A program made the position numbers and the translations under genes. A DNA stretch of 64,000 bases from NCBI RefSeq assembly GCF_035956715.1, contig NZ_CP108381.1, positions 682,001 through 746,000 of the forward strand, written 5' to 3'. This stretch comes from Nocardia sp. NBC_01329. GTDB lineage: Bacteria; Actinomycetota; Actinomycetes; Mycobacteriales; Mycobacteriaceae. Positions 1 to 8,529 of this stretch are shown here, in pieces; position 1 is the first letter of the stretch, and each line of letters starts with the position of its first letter. The notes beneath the pieces were generated by a model that did no database searches, was not told where the DNA came from, and saw nothing but the letters and a program-made list of their open reading frames with translations.

Positions 1-398
1 ATCGACAGATTCAGATCAGCGCCGTACAGCCGGTGCGATACCGCGCAGTCGGTGCCGAGCGAATTGATGAAATGCTGATACGACAGCAGCGGTGCGCCGG
101 GTCGATAACCTGCGGGGGTGGCGATCGTGGTGGTCGCCGCGATCGGCGCGCCCCGCGAATTGGTGGAACGAAACTCGACCAGCCGGATCGTGGCGCCGGG
201 GAAGATGGCCAATGGTGGCAGGACCCGCACGTCGAGTACGTCACCTGGTCGGTGCGCCGCCAGGTCGGCAGGGGCGGCGTAGAACGGGTCCGGATCGGGG
301 TGCGGATACAGCGGTTCGGCGGGTGCTGTTGTCGCCACCAGTAGCGTGCATGCCATGCCGCCGAGCGCACCCAGAAAACGAAGAAAGGGACGAGTCAC
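1..398 (-). CDS. secreted LIP-family lipase, C-terminus outside window
   Basis: Secreted esterase or lipase of the actinobacterial LIP family (alpha/beta hydrolases acting on triacylglycerols outside the membrane). The gene starts with GTG at 398, preceded by GGAGG seven bases upstream, and runs off the left edge, so only about 132 residues are visible. The N-terminus is a signal peptide (basic start, hydrophobic stretch, APA-E cleavage-like site near residue 30). The family lead-in follows: a DPFY-type segment, the 'PGDVLDVR' stretch, 'TNSRG.PIAATTT' and 'PLLSYQHFINSLG', which precede the nucleophile elbow in this family. The catalytic Ser/Asp/His lie outside the window. It stands alone here, with an IS remnant upstream. 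Confidence 0.85.
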   Translation of the reverse strand, partial: MTRPFLRFLGALGGMACTLLVATTAPAEPLYPHPDPDPFYAAPADLAAHRPGDVLDVRVLPPLAIFPGATIRLVEFRSTNSRGAPIAATTTIATPAGYRPGAPLLSYQHFINSLGTDCAVSHRLYGADLNLS

Positions 399-561
399 GA
401 TCTTGACCTCCAGCAGGGGGTAGTTCGCCGCAATCGCCGACTCGCGGCTGTAGCAGATCGATTCGGGCAGAAAAGTATCACGACACGTGGAGGTGGGACC
501 GTATTGAACGAAGCGCGTTTACGTGCGGACGGCGACGACCGGTGTGACCCGCCTTCAGCGA

Positions 562-873
562 TCAGTTCGGAATGAGTTTCCGGAGGCAGATGGCCGAGCA
601 GGCCGGACTCAGTAGTGCATCAGGTGATGCCTGCTGCCACACTCCCGCCTGCGACCATTCGCTCAACCGACGCCAGCAGGTCGCAACCGAGACGCCGAAC
701 GACCCGGTCGGCGACTGGTTCCGCCCGATACCGGTGCGGACCACATACAGGATGCCTTCCAGCGCGGTCCGGCTATCGGACCGATATCGGCCCGGGTGCG
801 GAAGCGTCTCTGGCACCGGAATCAACGACTCCAACCTGACCCACAGCTCATCGGTCACCACCGCGTCACCCAC
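562..873 (-). pseudogene. IS5-family transposase N-terminal remnant
   Basis: The first 70 or so residues (start GDAVVTDELW, then 'LEGILYVVRTGI' and 'TCWRRLSEW..AGVWQ') match the N-terminal DNA-binding module of IS5-family (DUF4096) transposases. After 'VWQQ' the reading frame loses resemblance and ends; the DDE catalytic part is absent, so this is a dead fragment. Nothing recognisable follows on the minus strand between 399 and 561. The 280 bases to the right up to the next gene probably hold the original left end of the element plus a promoter; I could not define an inverted repeat there. Confidence 0.7.
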
Positions 874-1157
874 ACAGAAGTCGTCAAATAGGTTGCGGCA
901 CAGCGCCAGGAGGCTTCAAGCTCATTCTGAACTGATCTCTGAGGGATCGCGCGGGTAGGGATGGTCGTTGCGAGCGCGGCATCCGTGGGGATGCCTCGCA
1001 GAGCGCGGACGCGAAGGCATGCTGGGCGCATGTCGAGTGCTCCGCAACGCAGTTTCGTGGGTGTACTGGTGAGGCGATGGGTTCTCGCCACCGCGGCCGA
1101 TGAGTTTGTGGCTCCCGGCCGGTCGAAGCTTGTGACACCGTAGGAAAGGACACCGCC

Positions 1158-1763
1158 ATGTCGGAGCTTCTCGTCGATTTCATCACCTCTCTCGACGGCT
1201 ACGCATCGGGCGAGGGATGGCCCGGGTTCTGGGGCCTCGAGGGCCCGGAGTACCTCGCGTGGCTCGGCGAGCAGCCCGAGCCCACCTACCTGATGGGAGC
1301 GAACACCTACCGCCTGATGTCGGGCTTCGCCGCCGGTGAGGTCCCGGATGGTCAAGACGAGTTCAGGCCCGAAGAAGAGGCGTCCGTCGATGAGCTCACG
1401 CAGGCGTCCAAGGTGGTGTTCTCCTCCTCGCTCGAGGAGCCACTGACGTGGGCCAACTCCACGCTGGTCCGCGACGACGCCGTGGACGCGGTCCGCGCCA
1501 TGAAGTCGAGTGGCTCGGGGCTCCTCAGCACGATCGGCAGTCTCAGCCTGAGCCGGTCCCTGCTACGAGCCGGACTCGTCGACCGCTTCCGGGTCGTGAT
1601 GTTCCCGGTGATCACCGGGGCGACGGGCGCTGAACGCATCTACGACGGCTATCCGGACGTCGCCCTCGAGATGATCGGGCACCGCACCTTCGACGGCCGC
1701 ATCCAGCTGGTCGAGTACAAGCCCCGCGTGCTCGAGCACCCGCCGCTCGGCGCCCCTGCGTGA
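1158..1763 (+). CDS. dihydrofolate reductase family protein (RibD C-terminal domain)
   Basis: Small NADPH-binding reductase-like protein of the RibD-C/DHFR superfamily, 201 residues, the usual length for stand-alone members. The start 'ELLVDFITSLDGYASG' is the classic N-terminal strand and substrate-loop signature; 'YLMGANTYRLM' is the nucleotide-loop helix, 'KVVFSSSLEEPLTW' the following strand, and 'GLLSTIGSLSLSRSLLRAGLVDRFRVVMFPVITG' spans the conserved helix-strand core near residues 115-150. The substrate is unknown; family members include pyrimidine deaminase-reductases but most are uncharacterised. ATG at 1158 follows AGGAAAGGA, a good ribosome-binding site. It is monocistronic, with a decayed gene fragment convergent behind it. 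Confidence 0.85.
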   Translation: MSELLVDFITSLDGYASGEGWPGFWGLEGPEYLAWLGEQPEPTYLMGANTYRLMSGFAAGEVPDGQDEFRPEEEASVDELTQASKVVFSSSLEEPLTWANSTLVRDDAVDAVRAMKSSGSGLLSTIGSLSLSRSLLRAGLVDRFRVVMFPVITGATGAERIYDGYPDVALEMIGHRTFDGRIQLVEYKPRVLEHPPLGAPA

Positions 1764-1819
1764 CGTCGCCCGGTCCGCCGGACCGGACCGCCGCCGGGCC
1801 GGCGGGCGCGGAGCAAGCT

Positions 1820-2022
1820 GATCACCAGCAGCGGTAGTCCGATCGCGATCACGAAACCGATCACTACCAGGGCGATTATGGTGTCACCTGCGTGGATTTC
1901 CAGCGTGCGAAGCTGAGGCGCGGTAGTACGGTCTCGATGTCCGTGACCGCGTTCGGCTCGAGTGGGCTCAGGTGGGCGGGTGCCGGCAGGATCACCAGGT
2001 CGGCCCCGGCATAGCGCACGCG
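1820..2022 (-). pseudogene. decayed copy of the 100-aa protein / membrane microprotein pair
   Basis: This stretch is homologous at DNA level to 21569-21790. Read on the minus strand it encodes the last ~44 residues of a paralog of the 100-aa protein at 21649-21951 (shared pieces 'ADLVILPAP', 'HLSPLE', 'ETVLPRLSFARW') ending at a TAA (1876-1878), then the hydrophobic core of the microprotein ('IGFVIAIGLPLLVI'). The ATG that starts the microprotein in the intact copy is ATA here, and the C-terminal 'IWWP' is replaced by unrelated sequence. The 5' half is missing, so both genes are dead. It sits between two unrelated housekeeping-type genes. Confidence 0.75.
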
Positions 2023-2053
2023 TCAGCGCGGGGCAGCCTTCCTTGACATCACC

Positions 2054-2482
2054 CTAGTCGTCGGGAAAGGCACGGCGGTTTCGCTTGGTGATGCCGCGCC
2101 GCTTCTTCGCGGCGATGCGACGTTCCTTCGCGCCGCGCGAGGGCTTGGTGGCGCGCCGAACGGGCGGAGGGGCGGCAGCGGCGTCACGCAGTAACGAGGC
2201 CAGGCGGTCGCGGGCGGCCGCGCGGTTCTGCAGCTGTGCGCGGTGCTCCGAAGCGGCGATCGTGAGCACCCCGTCGACCAGGCGGGTGGCCAAGCGATCG
2301 AGCATCCGGGTGCGCATCCGTTCCGGCACGGAGGGCGAGCGGGCGAGGTCGAACGACAGCTCAACCCGGCTGTCGGTGGTGTTGACGTGCTGCCCGCCCG
2401 GGCCGGACGAGCGTGAGAACCGCTCGCGTAACTCGGATGCGGGTATCACCAGCGTCCGAGTCACGGTCAGGTCTTCTGCCAT
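2054..2482 (-). CDS. arfB: alternative ribosome-rescue factor ArfB (peptidyl-tRNA hydrolase)
   Basis: Class-I release-factor-like peptidyl-tRNA hydrolase that frees stalled ribosomes lacking a stop codon. The 142-residue protein has the catalytic GGQ in 'SRSSGPGGQHVNTTDSRVEL' at about residues 24-43, followed by the domain-3 helix pair. A basic tail ('AKERRIAAKKRR') follows, which in ArfB enters the empty mRNA channel. The open frame extends upstream, but ATG at 2482 (MAEDLTV) gives the family's normal length and N-terminus. Monocistronic; the gene is divergent from the DUF2268 gene with 412 bases between. Confidence 0.93.
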   Translation of the reverse strand: MAEDLTVTRTLVIPASELRERFSRSSGPGGQHVNTTDSRVELSFDLARSPSVPERMRTRMLDRLATRLVDGVLTIAASEHRAQLQNRAAARDRLASLLRDAAAAPPPVRRATKPSRGAKERRIAAKKRRGITKRNRRAFPDD

Positions 2483-2767
2483 GATCCGACGCCGTCTTTC
2501 CGATTCGCGAGTCCCACTGTCCCAAGCGGCTGAATGGTGACCTTGTCGTCCACGATAGCGACGACAACTGGCGGGTGTTGCCGGACAAGCCGCCGTTGCC
2601 CGAGGGAGCTCGCCGACATCGATCGCGCCGTCGCCGACCGGGACGGCCGACCGCAGGTACGCCATCGGATCGAGGCGGGTGACGAGGCCGCCGGCGGGTA
2701 TCCCTGGGGAGGTCGCCACGGTCCTCACCCGGCACGCGTCGATCGCCGCGGCGATGTCCGCGTTCAT
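2483..2767 (-). pseudogene. possible decayed small gene upstream of arfB
   Basis: The minus strand here opens with ATG at 2767 and reads protein-like for about 55 residues (contains 'GIPAGGLVTRLDPMAYLRS' and 'VGDGAIDVGELP'). It then appears to shift frame twice ('GNGGLSG' in one frame, 'VVVAIVDDKVTIQPLG' in another) before reaching arfB. The three pieces lie in order and together resemble one small acidic protein broken by indels. I do not recognise a family. It may simply be the arfB/DUF2268 divergent promoter region with chance coding potential. Confidence 0.3.
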
Positions 2768-2894
2768 GCGTGCGTTCCAGCAGCTCGGCGGTTCTGGAAC
2801 GCTCGCACTCGGGCGGCCGCAGTACGGCCTACGACCTGACTGGGTTCTGATTCGGGTTGCACCTCACGCTACGTCAGGGTTTAGCGTCGCGCCG

Positions 2895-3782
2895 GTGACG
2901 ATCACTGTTCTCGACTCCTACTCGACTATGAAGCAAATCCTGCAGGCCCCGGTGGCCGATCGGGAAGACATGCTGCGGGCGATGCTCGAACCCACGACCG
3001 GGATGTACCGGTACTTCCCGGGCGAGGTGGACCTGGTGACGTTCCACCGGCAGTCGGCCGGGTTCCCGCTCGACCGCGACGGACAGCGTTGCCTCGACGC
3101 CCTCGAAACGCTCGCGGCGGCCGATGCCTGGAAGCGCATGCAGCGAGCGGTCGATGACGCGGCAGCCGTATTGCTCGCCGCGACAACGGGATTCCGGGCG
3201 CCGGACATCACCGTGCTCCTGGTGCTCGGCGACCCGGGCGATACCAACTTCATGGTTCCGAGTCTGGGCCTCACCGGCTTCGGCGGTATCTCCGGCTACA
3301 TCACGATCACCTTGTGGCCCTATCCGGAGAACCTGGAGCGTTTGGAGTGCACCGCGGTGCACGAACTCCACCACAACCTGCGCTACAGCCCCGGCGGTGT
3401 GGTGTGGGATCCGATGACGGTCACCGTCGGTGAGCATGTGGTGGGCGAGGGTTTGGCCGACGCCTTCGCTCGCGAACTCTATGGTGACGATCTCGGCTAC
3501 GCCCGCCTCGGCGTGCCGACCCTGCACGACGACGAGTCGTTCACAAAAGTTGTTTCCGGGCTGGATATCACCGGGATGCAGAACTTCACGGCCTGGGTAC
3601 ACGGCGACACCATCGCCGAGCACCTGGGCGTGACCCCGGTCGGATTGCCGACGGGAGCGGGGTATTCCGCCGGTAACAGGTTGGTCGACGCCTATCTCGC
3701 GGCGACGGGTAAGTCCGCGGCCGAGGCTCTGCACGCCTACAGCGCGGAAGTTATCGCCACCGCGCTCGCGGCGAACCGGTAG
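2895..3782 (+). CDS. DUF2268-type putative zinc metalloprotease
   Basis: Cytoplasmic protein resembling the DUF2268 family of predicted Zn-dependent peptidases (B. subtilis YjaZ relatives). The motif 'CTAVHELHHNLRY' at about residues 155-167 carries HExxH zinc ligands plus catalytic Glu. 'VGEGLADAFARELYG' about 30 residues later supplies the downstream glutamate expected of a gluzincin-like site. A further conserved stretch 'GYSAGNRLVDAYLA' lies near the C-terminus. GTG at 2895 (MTITVLDSYSTMKQ) is preferred, giving 295 residues and the typical family N-terminus; the open frame extends to 2679 but that part overlaps apparent non-coding DNA. No signal peptide. Peptidase activity is inferred, not shown. 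Confidence 0.8.
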   Translation: MTITVLDSYSTMKQILQAPVADREDMLRAMLEPTTGMYRYFPGEVDLVTFHRQSAGFPLDRDGQRCLDALETLAAADAWKRMQRAVDDAAAVLLAATTGFRAPDITVLLVLGDPGDTNFMVPSLGLTGFGGISGYITITLWPYPENLERLECTAVHELHHNLRYSPGGVVWDPMTVTVGEHVVGEGLADAFARELYGDDLGYARLGVPTLHDDESFTKVVSGLDITGMQNFTAWVHGDTIAEHLGVTPVGLPTGAGYSAGNRLVDAYLAATGKSAAEALHAYSAEVIATALAANR

Positions 3783-3982
3783 CTGCCGTCCCGCCGCCGT
3801 AGCCCGGATCGCGACGAACGGGTCGGCTTCGAATGATGAAGCCGGCTTGGTGGGGGTCACGATCTCACCCACTGCCCTTGTCCGTCGCGGATGAGTGGGG
3901 ATTCTTGCTTATCCGGTCGCGAACGCAATGACCGGCGCTCGCGTGGCGGGCTTGCTCCGAACCCAGGGATATGTTTATCTCC

Positions 3983-4012
3983 TTGCTATCTATATGTGCG
4001 GTGTGGTAATGG
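3983..4012 (+). promoter_or_regulatory. candidate promoter for the secreted trio
   Basis: The 319-base gap 3783-4101 holds no convincing gene but contains an unusually AT-rich patch for this genome. Within it TTGCTA (3983-3988) and TAATGG (4007-4012), 18 bases apart, make a plausible -35/-10 pair 90 bases before the signal-peptide gene at 4102. This is weak evidence from consensus similarity alone. Confidence 0.3.
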
Positions 4013-4101
4013 GCGTCCCGCATCCGGTCGGGGCCCGGCAGTACGTTCCACAGTCGAATTTCGAGTTGGCCGATCTGGTGAGAGAAAGGCTGGACCGAGG
4101 G

Positions 4102-5403
4102 ATGCGATTCGGTTTCTCGTTTCACGCTGCCGTGGTGGCAGGTGTGGCCGCGATCGGACTCGGACTGGTCGGTGTCGCTCCTGCCCAAGCCTCCGAATCG
4201 GCCGCTTATCTGGATCTGCCGTTGCTCAATCGGAAGGCCGATGTGGCGCCCGGCGGTGTGAATCCCGAACTTCCCTACGCCGCGGGCCGGTTGCGCACGC
4301 TGCTCGACGAGGTGCGTGCGCAGGGTGTCGCGCCCCAGCGATACGCTGCCCTCCTATACCAGTACTGGCTGGTCGAAGCCACGAACAGTGCCGGAATCGA
4401 GCTGGCGGCCTGGAATCCGCGCGCTGGCGTACAGGCAAACCGGGACAACCTGATCAAGTCCTACCGTTACTACGAGGATCTACAGCTGGCCCATCGGGAA
4501 CTGCAGTGGGCAGGTATGGGTGGCCTGGTGGGCGCCGATTTCGCTGGCGGACTGGTGGACTTCGAGTTGCTCGGCGGGATTTACGGGCTGCCCGGGCTTT
4601 CCGAAACAGCACGCGCGATACTCGGCGCGGTGGAACAGGTCGCCGGACCGCAGGTCGTTGCGCAGCTGCCGAGAGGTCTGGCGGCGCTCGCCGAAGCCGG
4701 CCCGCGGATCACTCCGCAGGATCTGCAATACCTTATCGGCCTGATTCTGGTGATGCAGAAGAATATTTTCTCCGATCTGATGCCCATGCACGAGGCCTAT
4801 GTGACCGAAGGGCTGCCGGCGCTCGCCGAATTCGAGGCCGCCGGGCTTTTCGACGCGGGCATCATGAACGCCTGGCGCGATATCGCCTCGGGAGACGGCG
4901 CGCGTATCGGAGAAGGTAACGCCGCCCTGCTGCGGAGAGAACAGGACTGGGCGATCGGCGCGCAGTGGGATGAAGCACGCGGCTACAAGGGCTCGGTCGG
5001 CGAAGCCGTCACCTATCTGAGCGGCGCGGTCGGTTCCCCGTCCGTGGCCGGAGTCGTACCGCCGCGCCGATTCCGTCCGGTCCGTGTGCCGTTCACCATG
5101 GTGGATGGCCGGCCCGCGTTGCTGACGCTTCCGCTGCCCGACTGGAACTGGTCCGAGCTCGATCCACGCTGGGATTACATCAGCACCGAATTGCTGCCGA
5201 AATACCGGTTTCAGGTCGAGAACGAGTGGCCGGCGTTGGAGGCTTCGTTGCGAATGCCCTACGAGGTGCAGCTGGAATCGCATCGGCCCCTGTTGAACAT
5301 TCCGCAGCTGCTCGATTCGGCGCTACGGCAGATCCAAGTGACGCCGCTGGATGCGGCTGAACCGGCCGCAGTACCCGTCGGCGGCGGGACTGAGGTGCGT
5401 TGA
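4102..5403 (+). CDS. secreted hypothetical protein, alpha-helical
   Basis: A 433-residue exported protein of unknown function. The N-terminus is a textbook Sec signal peptide: 'MRFGFSFHAAVVAGVAAIG' continuing to an 'APAQA' cleavage site near residue 29. The mature part is rich in Ala, Leu and Glu, lacks transmembrane helices and cysteines, and looks helical throughout; 'LPLPDWNWSELDPRWDYI' is a Trp-rich block near residue 350. ATG at 4102 is chosen because it puts the signal peptide at the start; GTG at 4078 would add eight residues. The next gene begins 32 bases after its stop, so the two are probably co-transcribed. I recognise no domain. Confidence 0.75.
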   Translation: MRFGFSFHAAVVAGVAAIGLGLVGVAPAQASESAAYLDLPLLNRKADVAPGGVNPELPYAAGRLRTLLDEVRAQGVAPQRYAALLYQYWLVEATNSAGIELAAWNPRAGVQANRDNLIKSYRYYEDLQLAHRELQWAGMGGLVGADFAGGLVDFELLGGIYGLPGLSETARAILGAVEQVAGPQVVAQLPRGLAALAEAGPRITPQDLQYLIGLILVMQKNIFSDLMPMHEAYVTEGLPALAEFEAAGLFDAGIMNAWRDIASGDGARIGEGNAALLRREQDWAIGAQWDEARGYKGSVGEAVTYLSGAVGSPSVAGVVPPRRFRPVRVPFTMVDGRPALLTLPLPDWNWSELDPRWDYISTELLPKYRFQVENEWPALEASLRMPYEVQLESHRPLLNIPQLLDSALRQIQVTPLDAAEPAAVPVGGGTEVR

Positions 5404-5435
5404 TATGTGTGGATACCTGTGGATACGGAGTAACG

Positions 5436-6857
5436 ATGTCTGAGCTCGATCGCCGCGTCATTCGGCCCCTACGCCGCGGCACACAGCGTATTCGCCGGAT
5501 AGCCCTGGCTGCGTGCAGTGCTTCGGTGCTGGTCCTGGCCGCGGTCGCGACGTCCAGCGCCCAACCTCCCGTACCCCAGCCGGCGCCGCCCGCCGGCCCC
5601 GGGGCCCTCGCGCCTCCGCGCACACCCGGGCTGGGCGAGGTCTTCAACGGGTACGTTGTCGGGACCCTGCAGAACGCCACCCCCGCCTCGCCCGAGGAAA
5701 TCTTCCGGGGGCTGCGCGCCGACGACCCCTTCTACAACGAACCGCCGCTCACCGGTGCCGAGCGCCCCGGCACGGTAGTGAAGGCGAAGAAGGTCGATGT
5801 GTTGTTCACCGGGGTGAAACCGGCGAACCTCGACGCGTGGAAACTGATGTACGTCACCACCGGTAACGACGGCGCCACCCCGGTGATCAGCACTGGGATC
5901 CTGATGGTCCCGGTGGATGGGACGCCGAATTCGCAGCGCCGCCTCATCTCCTACCAAGAGGCCAACGACAGCGTGGGCTGGAGTTGCCATCCCAGCACCC
6001 AGTGGACCGGTGGCGCGCCGATAGACGGCGCGTCCTGGTCCGCGCTCGGCCCGCTCGCGCTGTTGTTCGGCAAGGGATACGCCGTGATGATCTCCGATGT
6101 GGGCAACGACGCCGATCGGCGCCCGCACGGTGTTTTCGCCGGGAAGTTCGCTGCCCACGCTCAACTCGACGGCGCCCGCGCGGCGGTCGCTTTCCCCGAA
6201 GCGGGGCTCGATTCCGACGCGCAGACGGCCCTGTTCGGGATCGCCGGTGGCGGTGTGGGAGCGGGCTTCTCCGCCGAACTGCAGCCGGACTACGCACCCG
6301 AGCTGAATGTGAAATCGACTGTGCTGGAAGGCATGGTCGTCGAACCACGCAATTTCATGCGCATAGCCGACGGCTCGGTGGGTTCGGGCTTCGCCTTCGC
6401 CACCCTGCTCGGCCTGGAGCCCTGGTACCCGGAGATGCGGATCGACGAGAAATTGAATCCGGCGGGCCGGGCCGTCGCCGACTTCTTTCGCACCCAATGC
6501 CAGACACCCGCCTACTTCGGGTTGCCGTTCCTGCCGCTGCACACCCTGTTCCAGACGGGCCGCAATCCCGCCGACGAACCAGATTTCCAGCATGCCTTCG
6601 ACGACAACGTACTCGGTCGGGGCACGCCGGAATCCAAGATCTTGATCGCCTCGTGCGCCGCCGACGATTCCCCCATGTCGCTGGTGCCGGCCCGCGACGC
6701 CCGCGCCCTGGCCGATACGTATCGCGCCAGGGGCACCGATGTGACCTACGCGCCGACCGATTGCAGCCTGACCCGGATGATCACCAACCTGTACGGCTGG
6801 GGCACCGATCTGTTCGGTATGCAGACGATCGATTGGCTGGACAGCACGTTCGACTGA
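5436..6857 (+). CDS. secreted LIP-family lipase homolog lacking Ser and His of the triad
   Basis: 473-residue exported alpha/beta-hydrolase of the same LIP family as the gene at the left edge. Signal peptide: basic start (residues 1-30) then 'IALAACSASVLVLAAVA' and a Pro-rich linker. Family landmarks are present: 'PTTG/NDGATPVISTGILMVP'-like strand, 'RLISYQEAND', 'GYAVMISDVGN'. At the nucleophile elbow, normally G-Y-S-Q-G-G, the sequence is 'FGIAGGGVGAGF', so the serine is replaced by Ala. Near the C-terminus, where the family has a 'GEH' histidine, it has 'PTDCSLTRM'. The protein is therefore probably a non-catalytic binding protein or a diverged enzyme. ATG at 5436 follows CGGAG and matches the signal peptide; the frame also opens at 5400, overlapping the previous stop. 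Confidence 0.8.
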   Translation: MSELDRRVIRPLRRGTQRIRRIALAACSASVLVLAAVATSSAQPPVPQPAPPAGPGALAPPRTPGLGEVFNGYVVGTLQNATPASPEEIFRGLRADDPFYNEPPLTGAERPGTVVKAKKVDVLFTGVKPANLDAWKLMYVTTGNDGATPVISTGILMVPVDGTPNSQRRLISYQEANDSVGWSCHPSTQWTGGAPIDGASWSALGPLALLFGKGYAVMISDVGNDADRRPHGVFAGKFAAHAQLDGARAAVAFPEAGLDSDAQTALFGIAGGGVGAGFSAELQPDYAPELNVKSTVLEGMVVEPRNFMRIADGSVGSGFAFATLLGLEPWYPEMRIDEKLNPAGRAVADFFRTQCQTPAYFGLPFLPLHTLFQTGRNPADEPDFQHAFDDNVLGRGTPESKILIASCAADDSPMSLVPARDARALADTYRARGTDVTYAPTDCSLTRMITNLYGWGTDLFGMQTIDWLDSTFD

Positions 6858-6968
6858 ACGATTCCCGGGCAGTGGCTTCCGGTGAAGTGTCGCTGTGCTC
6901 GACGCCGGGCCGATTCGCTCGGTGCGTGGGCTCAACCCTCTGCGATTGTGAAACGCCCAGGAGGCTTC

Positions 6969-8000
6969 ATGTGCACTCGCGTTGTTTGGCCGGACGCAAA
7001 CGGGTCCGTTCTGGTAGGCCGGAACATGGACTTCCACAAGGACCTGATGACCAACTTGTGGAAACAACCCCGGGGGGTCACCCGTGACGACGGAGTCGAC
7101 GGTGAGCTCACCTGGACTTCTCGTTATGGCAGTGTCATCGCCACCGCCTTCGACATCATCTCGGTGGACGGTCTCAACGAGGCAGGATTGGGCGGGCATG
7201 TGCTGTGGCTCGCCGAATCGACCTACGGTGAACGCGACACTTCTCGTCCTGCGTTGAGCCAGGCGATGTGGTTGCAGTATTTCCTGGACAATTTCGCCAC
7301 CGTCACCGAGGCCGTGAACTGGGTCGCGGAAACGAATGTTCAGGTCATGCAGATGCCCGACCCGACGGGTGGTGTACCGCCCGCGCTGCACCTCGCTCTC
7401 GACGACGCGAACGGCGACTCGGCGATCATCGAGTACATCGACGGTCATCCGAACGTTTACCACAGTCGTGACTATCGCGTGATGACGAACTCTCCCACAT
7501 ACGATCAGCAGATCGAACTGCTCACGCGCTGGGCAGGTCTCGGGGGAGAGGATCCGTTGCCCGGCGATACGCTGGCCGAGCATCGCTTCGCCCGGGCGGC
7601 GTATTACGCGAGGCGTCTGCCCCAGCCGGACAGTCAACTGGAAGCCATCGCCGGCATGTTCAGCCTCGTCCGCAATGTGGCACAGCCGTTCCGTATCCCG
7701 GATCCCGGTAAACCCGATGCGTCGCAGACGATTTGGCAGGTAGTTCTGGACTTGACGAACAAGCGTTACGTGTACGAGTCCACAACGCGACCCAATATCG
7801 TGTGGGTCGATCTGGCGGATCTCGACTTCGGCGAGGACTCTCCGCAGCTCAAAGTGGATTTGACAGGAAAGCTTTCGCTGGAAGGCGGCATCGCCGGGAA
7901 CATCGGCAGCCAGTTCGAGGATGCCGGTCCTATGGTCTTCCTCTCGCTCCAGGCTCTGGAGCAACTCGGGGCGCAGGGCGCCGATATCCGACACAGGTGA
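6969..8000 (+). CDS. linear amide C-N hydrolase (choloylglycine hydrolase family)
   Basis: N-terminal-nucleophile hydrolase of the penicillin V acylase / bile-salt hydrolase (CBAH) family, cleaving linear amide bonds such as N-acyl amino acids or acyl-homoserine lactones. Cys2 directly after the start Met (MCTRVVW) is the catalytic nucleophile after Met removal. 'GRNMDFHKD' supplies the conserved Arg and Asp near residue 20, 'DGLNEAGLGGHVLWL' the family's oxyanion-side segment, and 'YRVMTNSPTYDQQ' the conserved Asn-Ser-Pro region around residue 175. ATG at 6969 sits four bases after AGGAGG and is forced by the Cys2 requirement. No signal peptide, 343 residues (normal). The natural substrate cannot be told from sequence. 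Confidence 0.88.
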   Translation: MCTRVVWPDANGSVLVGRNMDFHKDLMTNLWKQPRGVTRDDGVDGELTWTSRYGSVIATAFDIISVDGLNEAGLGGHVLWLAESTYGERDTSRPALSQAMWLQYFLDNFATVTEAVNWVAETNVQVMQMPDPTGGVPPALHLALDDANGDSAIIEYIDGHPNVYHSRDYRVMTNSPTYDQQIELLTRWAGLGGEDPLPGDTLAEHRFARAAYYARRLPQPDSQLEAIAGMFSLVRNVAQPFRIPDPGKPDASQTIWQVVLDLTNKRYVYESTTRPNIVWVDLADLDFGEDSPQLKVDLTGKLSLEGGIAGNIGSQFEDAGPMVFLSLQALEQLGAQGADIRHR

Positions 8001-8075
8001 AACGGGCATCGTCGTCGGCACGCGCGTCGATCACGCTACTGTTGACCACATTCCAGAACCAGTAGAGGGTGGACA

Positions 8076-8528
8076 ATGATGAAGCGAATTCGTTCGACAG
8101 TGCTCGGTATCGCCGCCGTATGCATGGCGGTGGGCGGGGCCCCCGCTGTCTCAGCTGCCCCGAGTGACCAGGGTGATGCGCTGTGCGAGTTCACCTATCC
8201 GACTCCGGACGACACCACCATCGGAGGTTCCAGCGCGACCTTCGCCGCACCGGCCGGTCCCGGTGCCGCAACCTTCACCATGCTCACCGATGCCGGAACC
8301 GAAACGAGTTACGAGCAAAAGTTCAATCTGATCTGGGCGAATCTCGACACCGGCCGGAACGGGGGAGCCGAGGTGGTTGCCAAGGTCTACGGCCCCGACA
8401 ATGTGCTGTCGATTCCCGCTGTGCGAACCGAACCCGGTCGTATCGCCCTCGTGTTGCAAGCCTTCAACCACGGCAACGATGAAAATCGCAGCTTCGGAGA
8501 TTGCAGCGCCGAGTACACAGTGGTCTAG
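8076..8528 (+). CDS. small secreted protein
   Basis: 150-residue exported protein of unknown function. The Sec signal peptide is clear ('MMKRIRSTVLGIAAVCMAVG' followed by 'AVSAAPS', cleavage near residue 28). The mature domain has two cysteines, Cys37 and one in 'FGDCSAEYTVV' at the end, likely disulfide-bonded, and beta-strand-like alternation ('ATFTMLTDAGTETSY', 'RIALVLQAFN'), suggesting a small beta-sandwich. An RBS-like AGAGGGTGG lies just upstream. Its stop faces a decayed minus-strand gene. Confidence 0.75.
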   Translation: MMKRIRSTVLGIAAVCMAVGGAPAVSAAPSDQGDALCEFTYPTPDDTTIGGSSATFAAPAGPGAATFTMLTDAGTETSYEQKFNLIWANLDTGRNGGAEVVAKVYGPDNVLSIPAVRTEPGRIALVLQAFNHGNDENRSFGDCSAEYTVV

Positions 8529-8529
8529 C

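Noticed and set aside
3895..4101. N-terminal extension of the secreted protein to 3895
   Set aside because: It would bury the signal peptide 69 residues inside the protein, and the region is promoter-like.
5469..8021. An 850-codon minus-strand open frame
   Set aside because: It lies opposite the lipase homolog and the Ntn hydrolase, has no family pattern and arises from high-GC codon bias.
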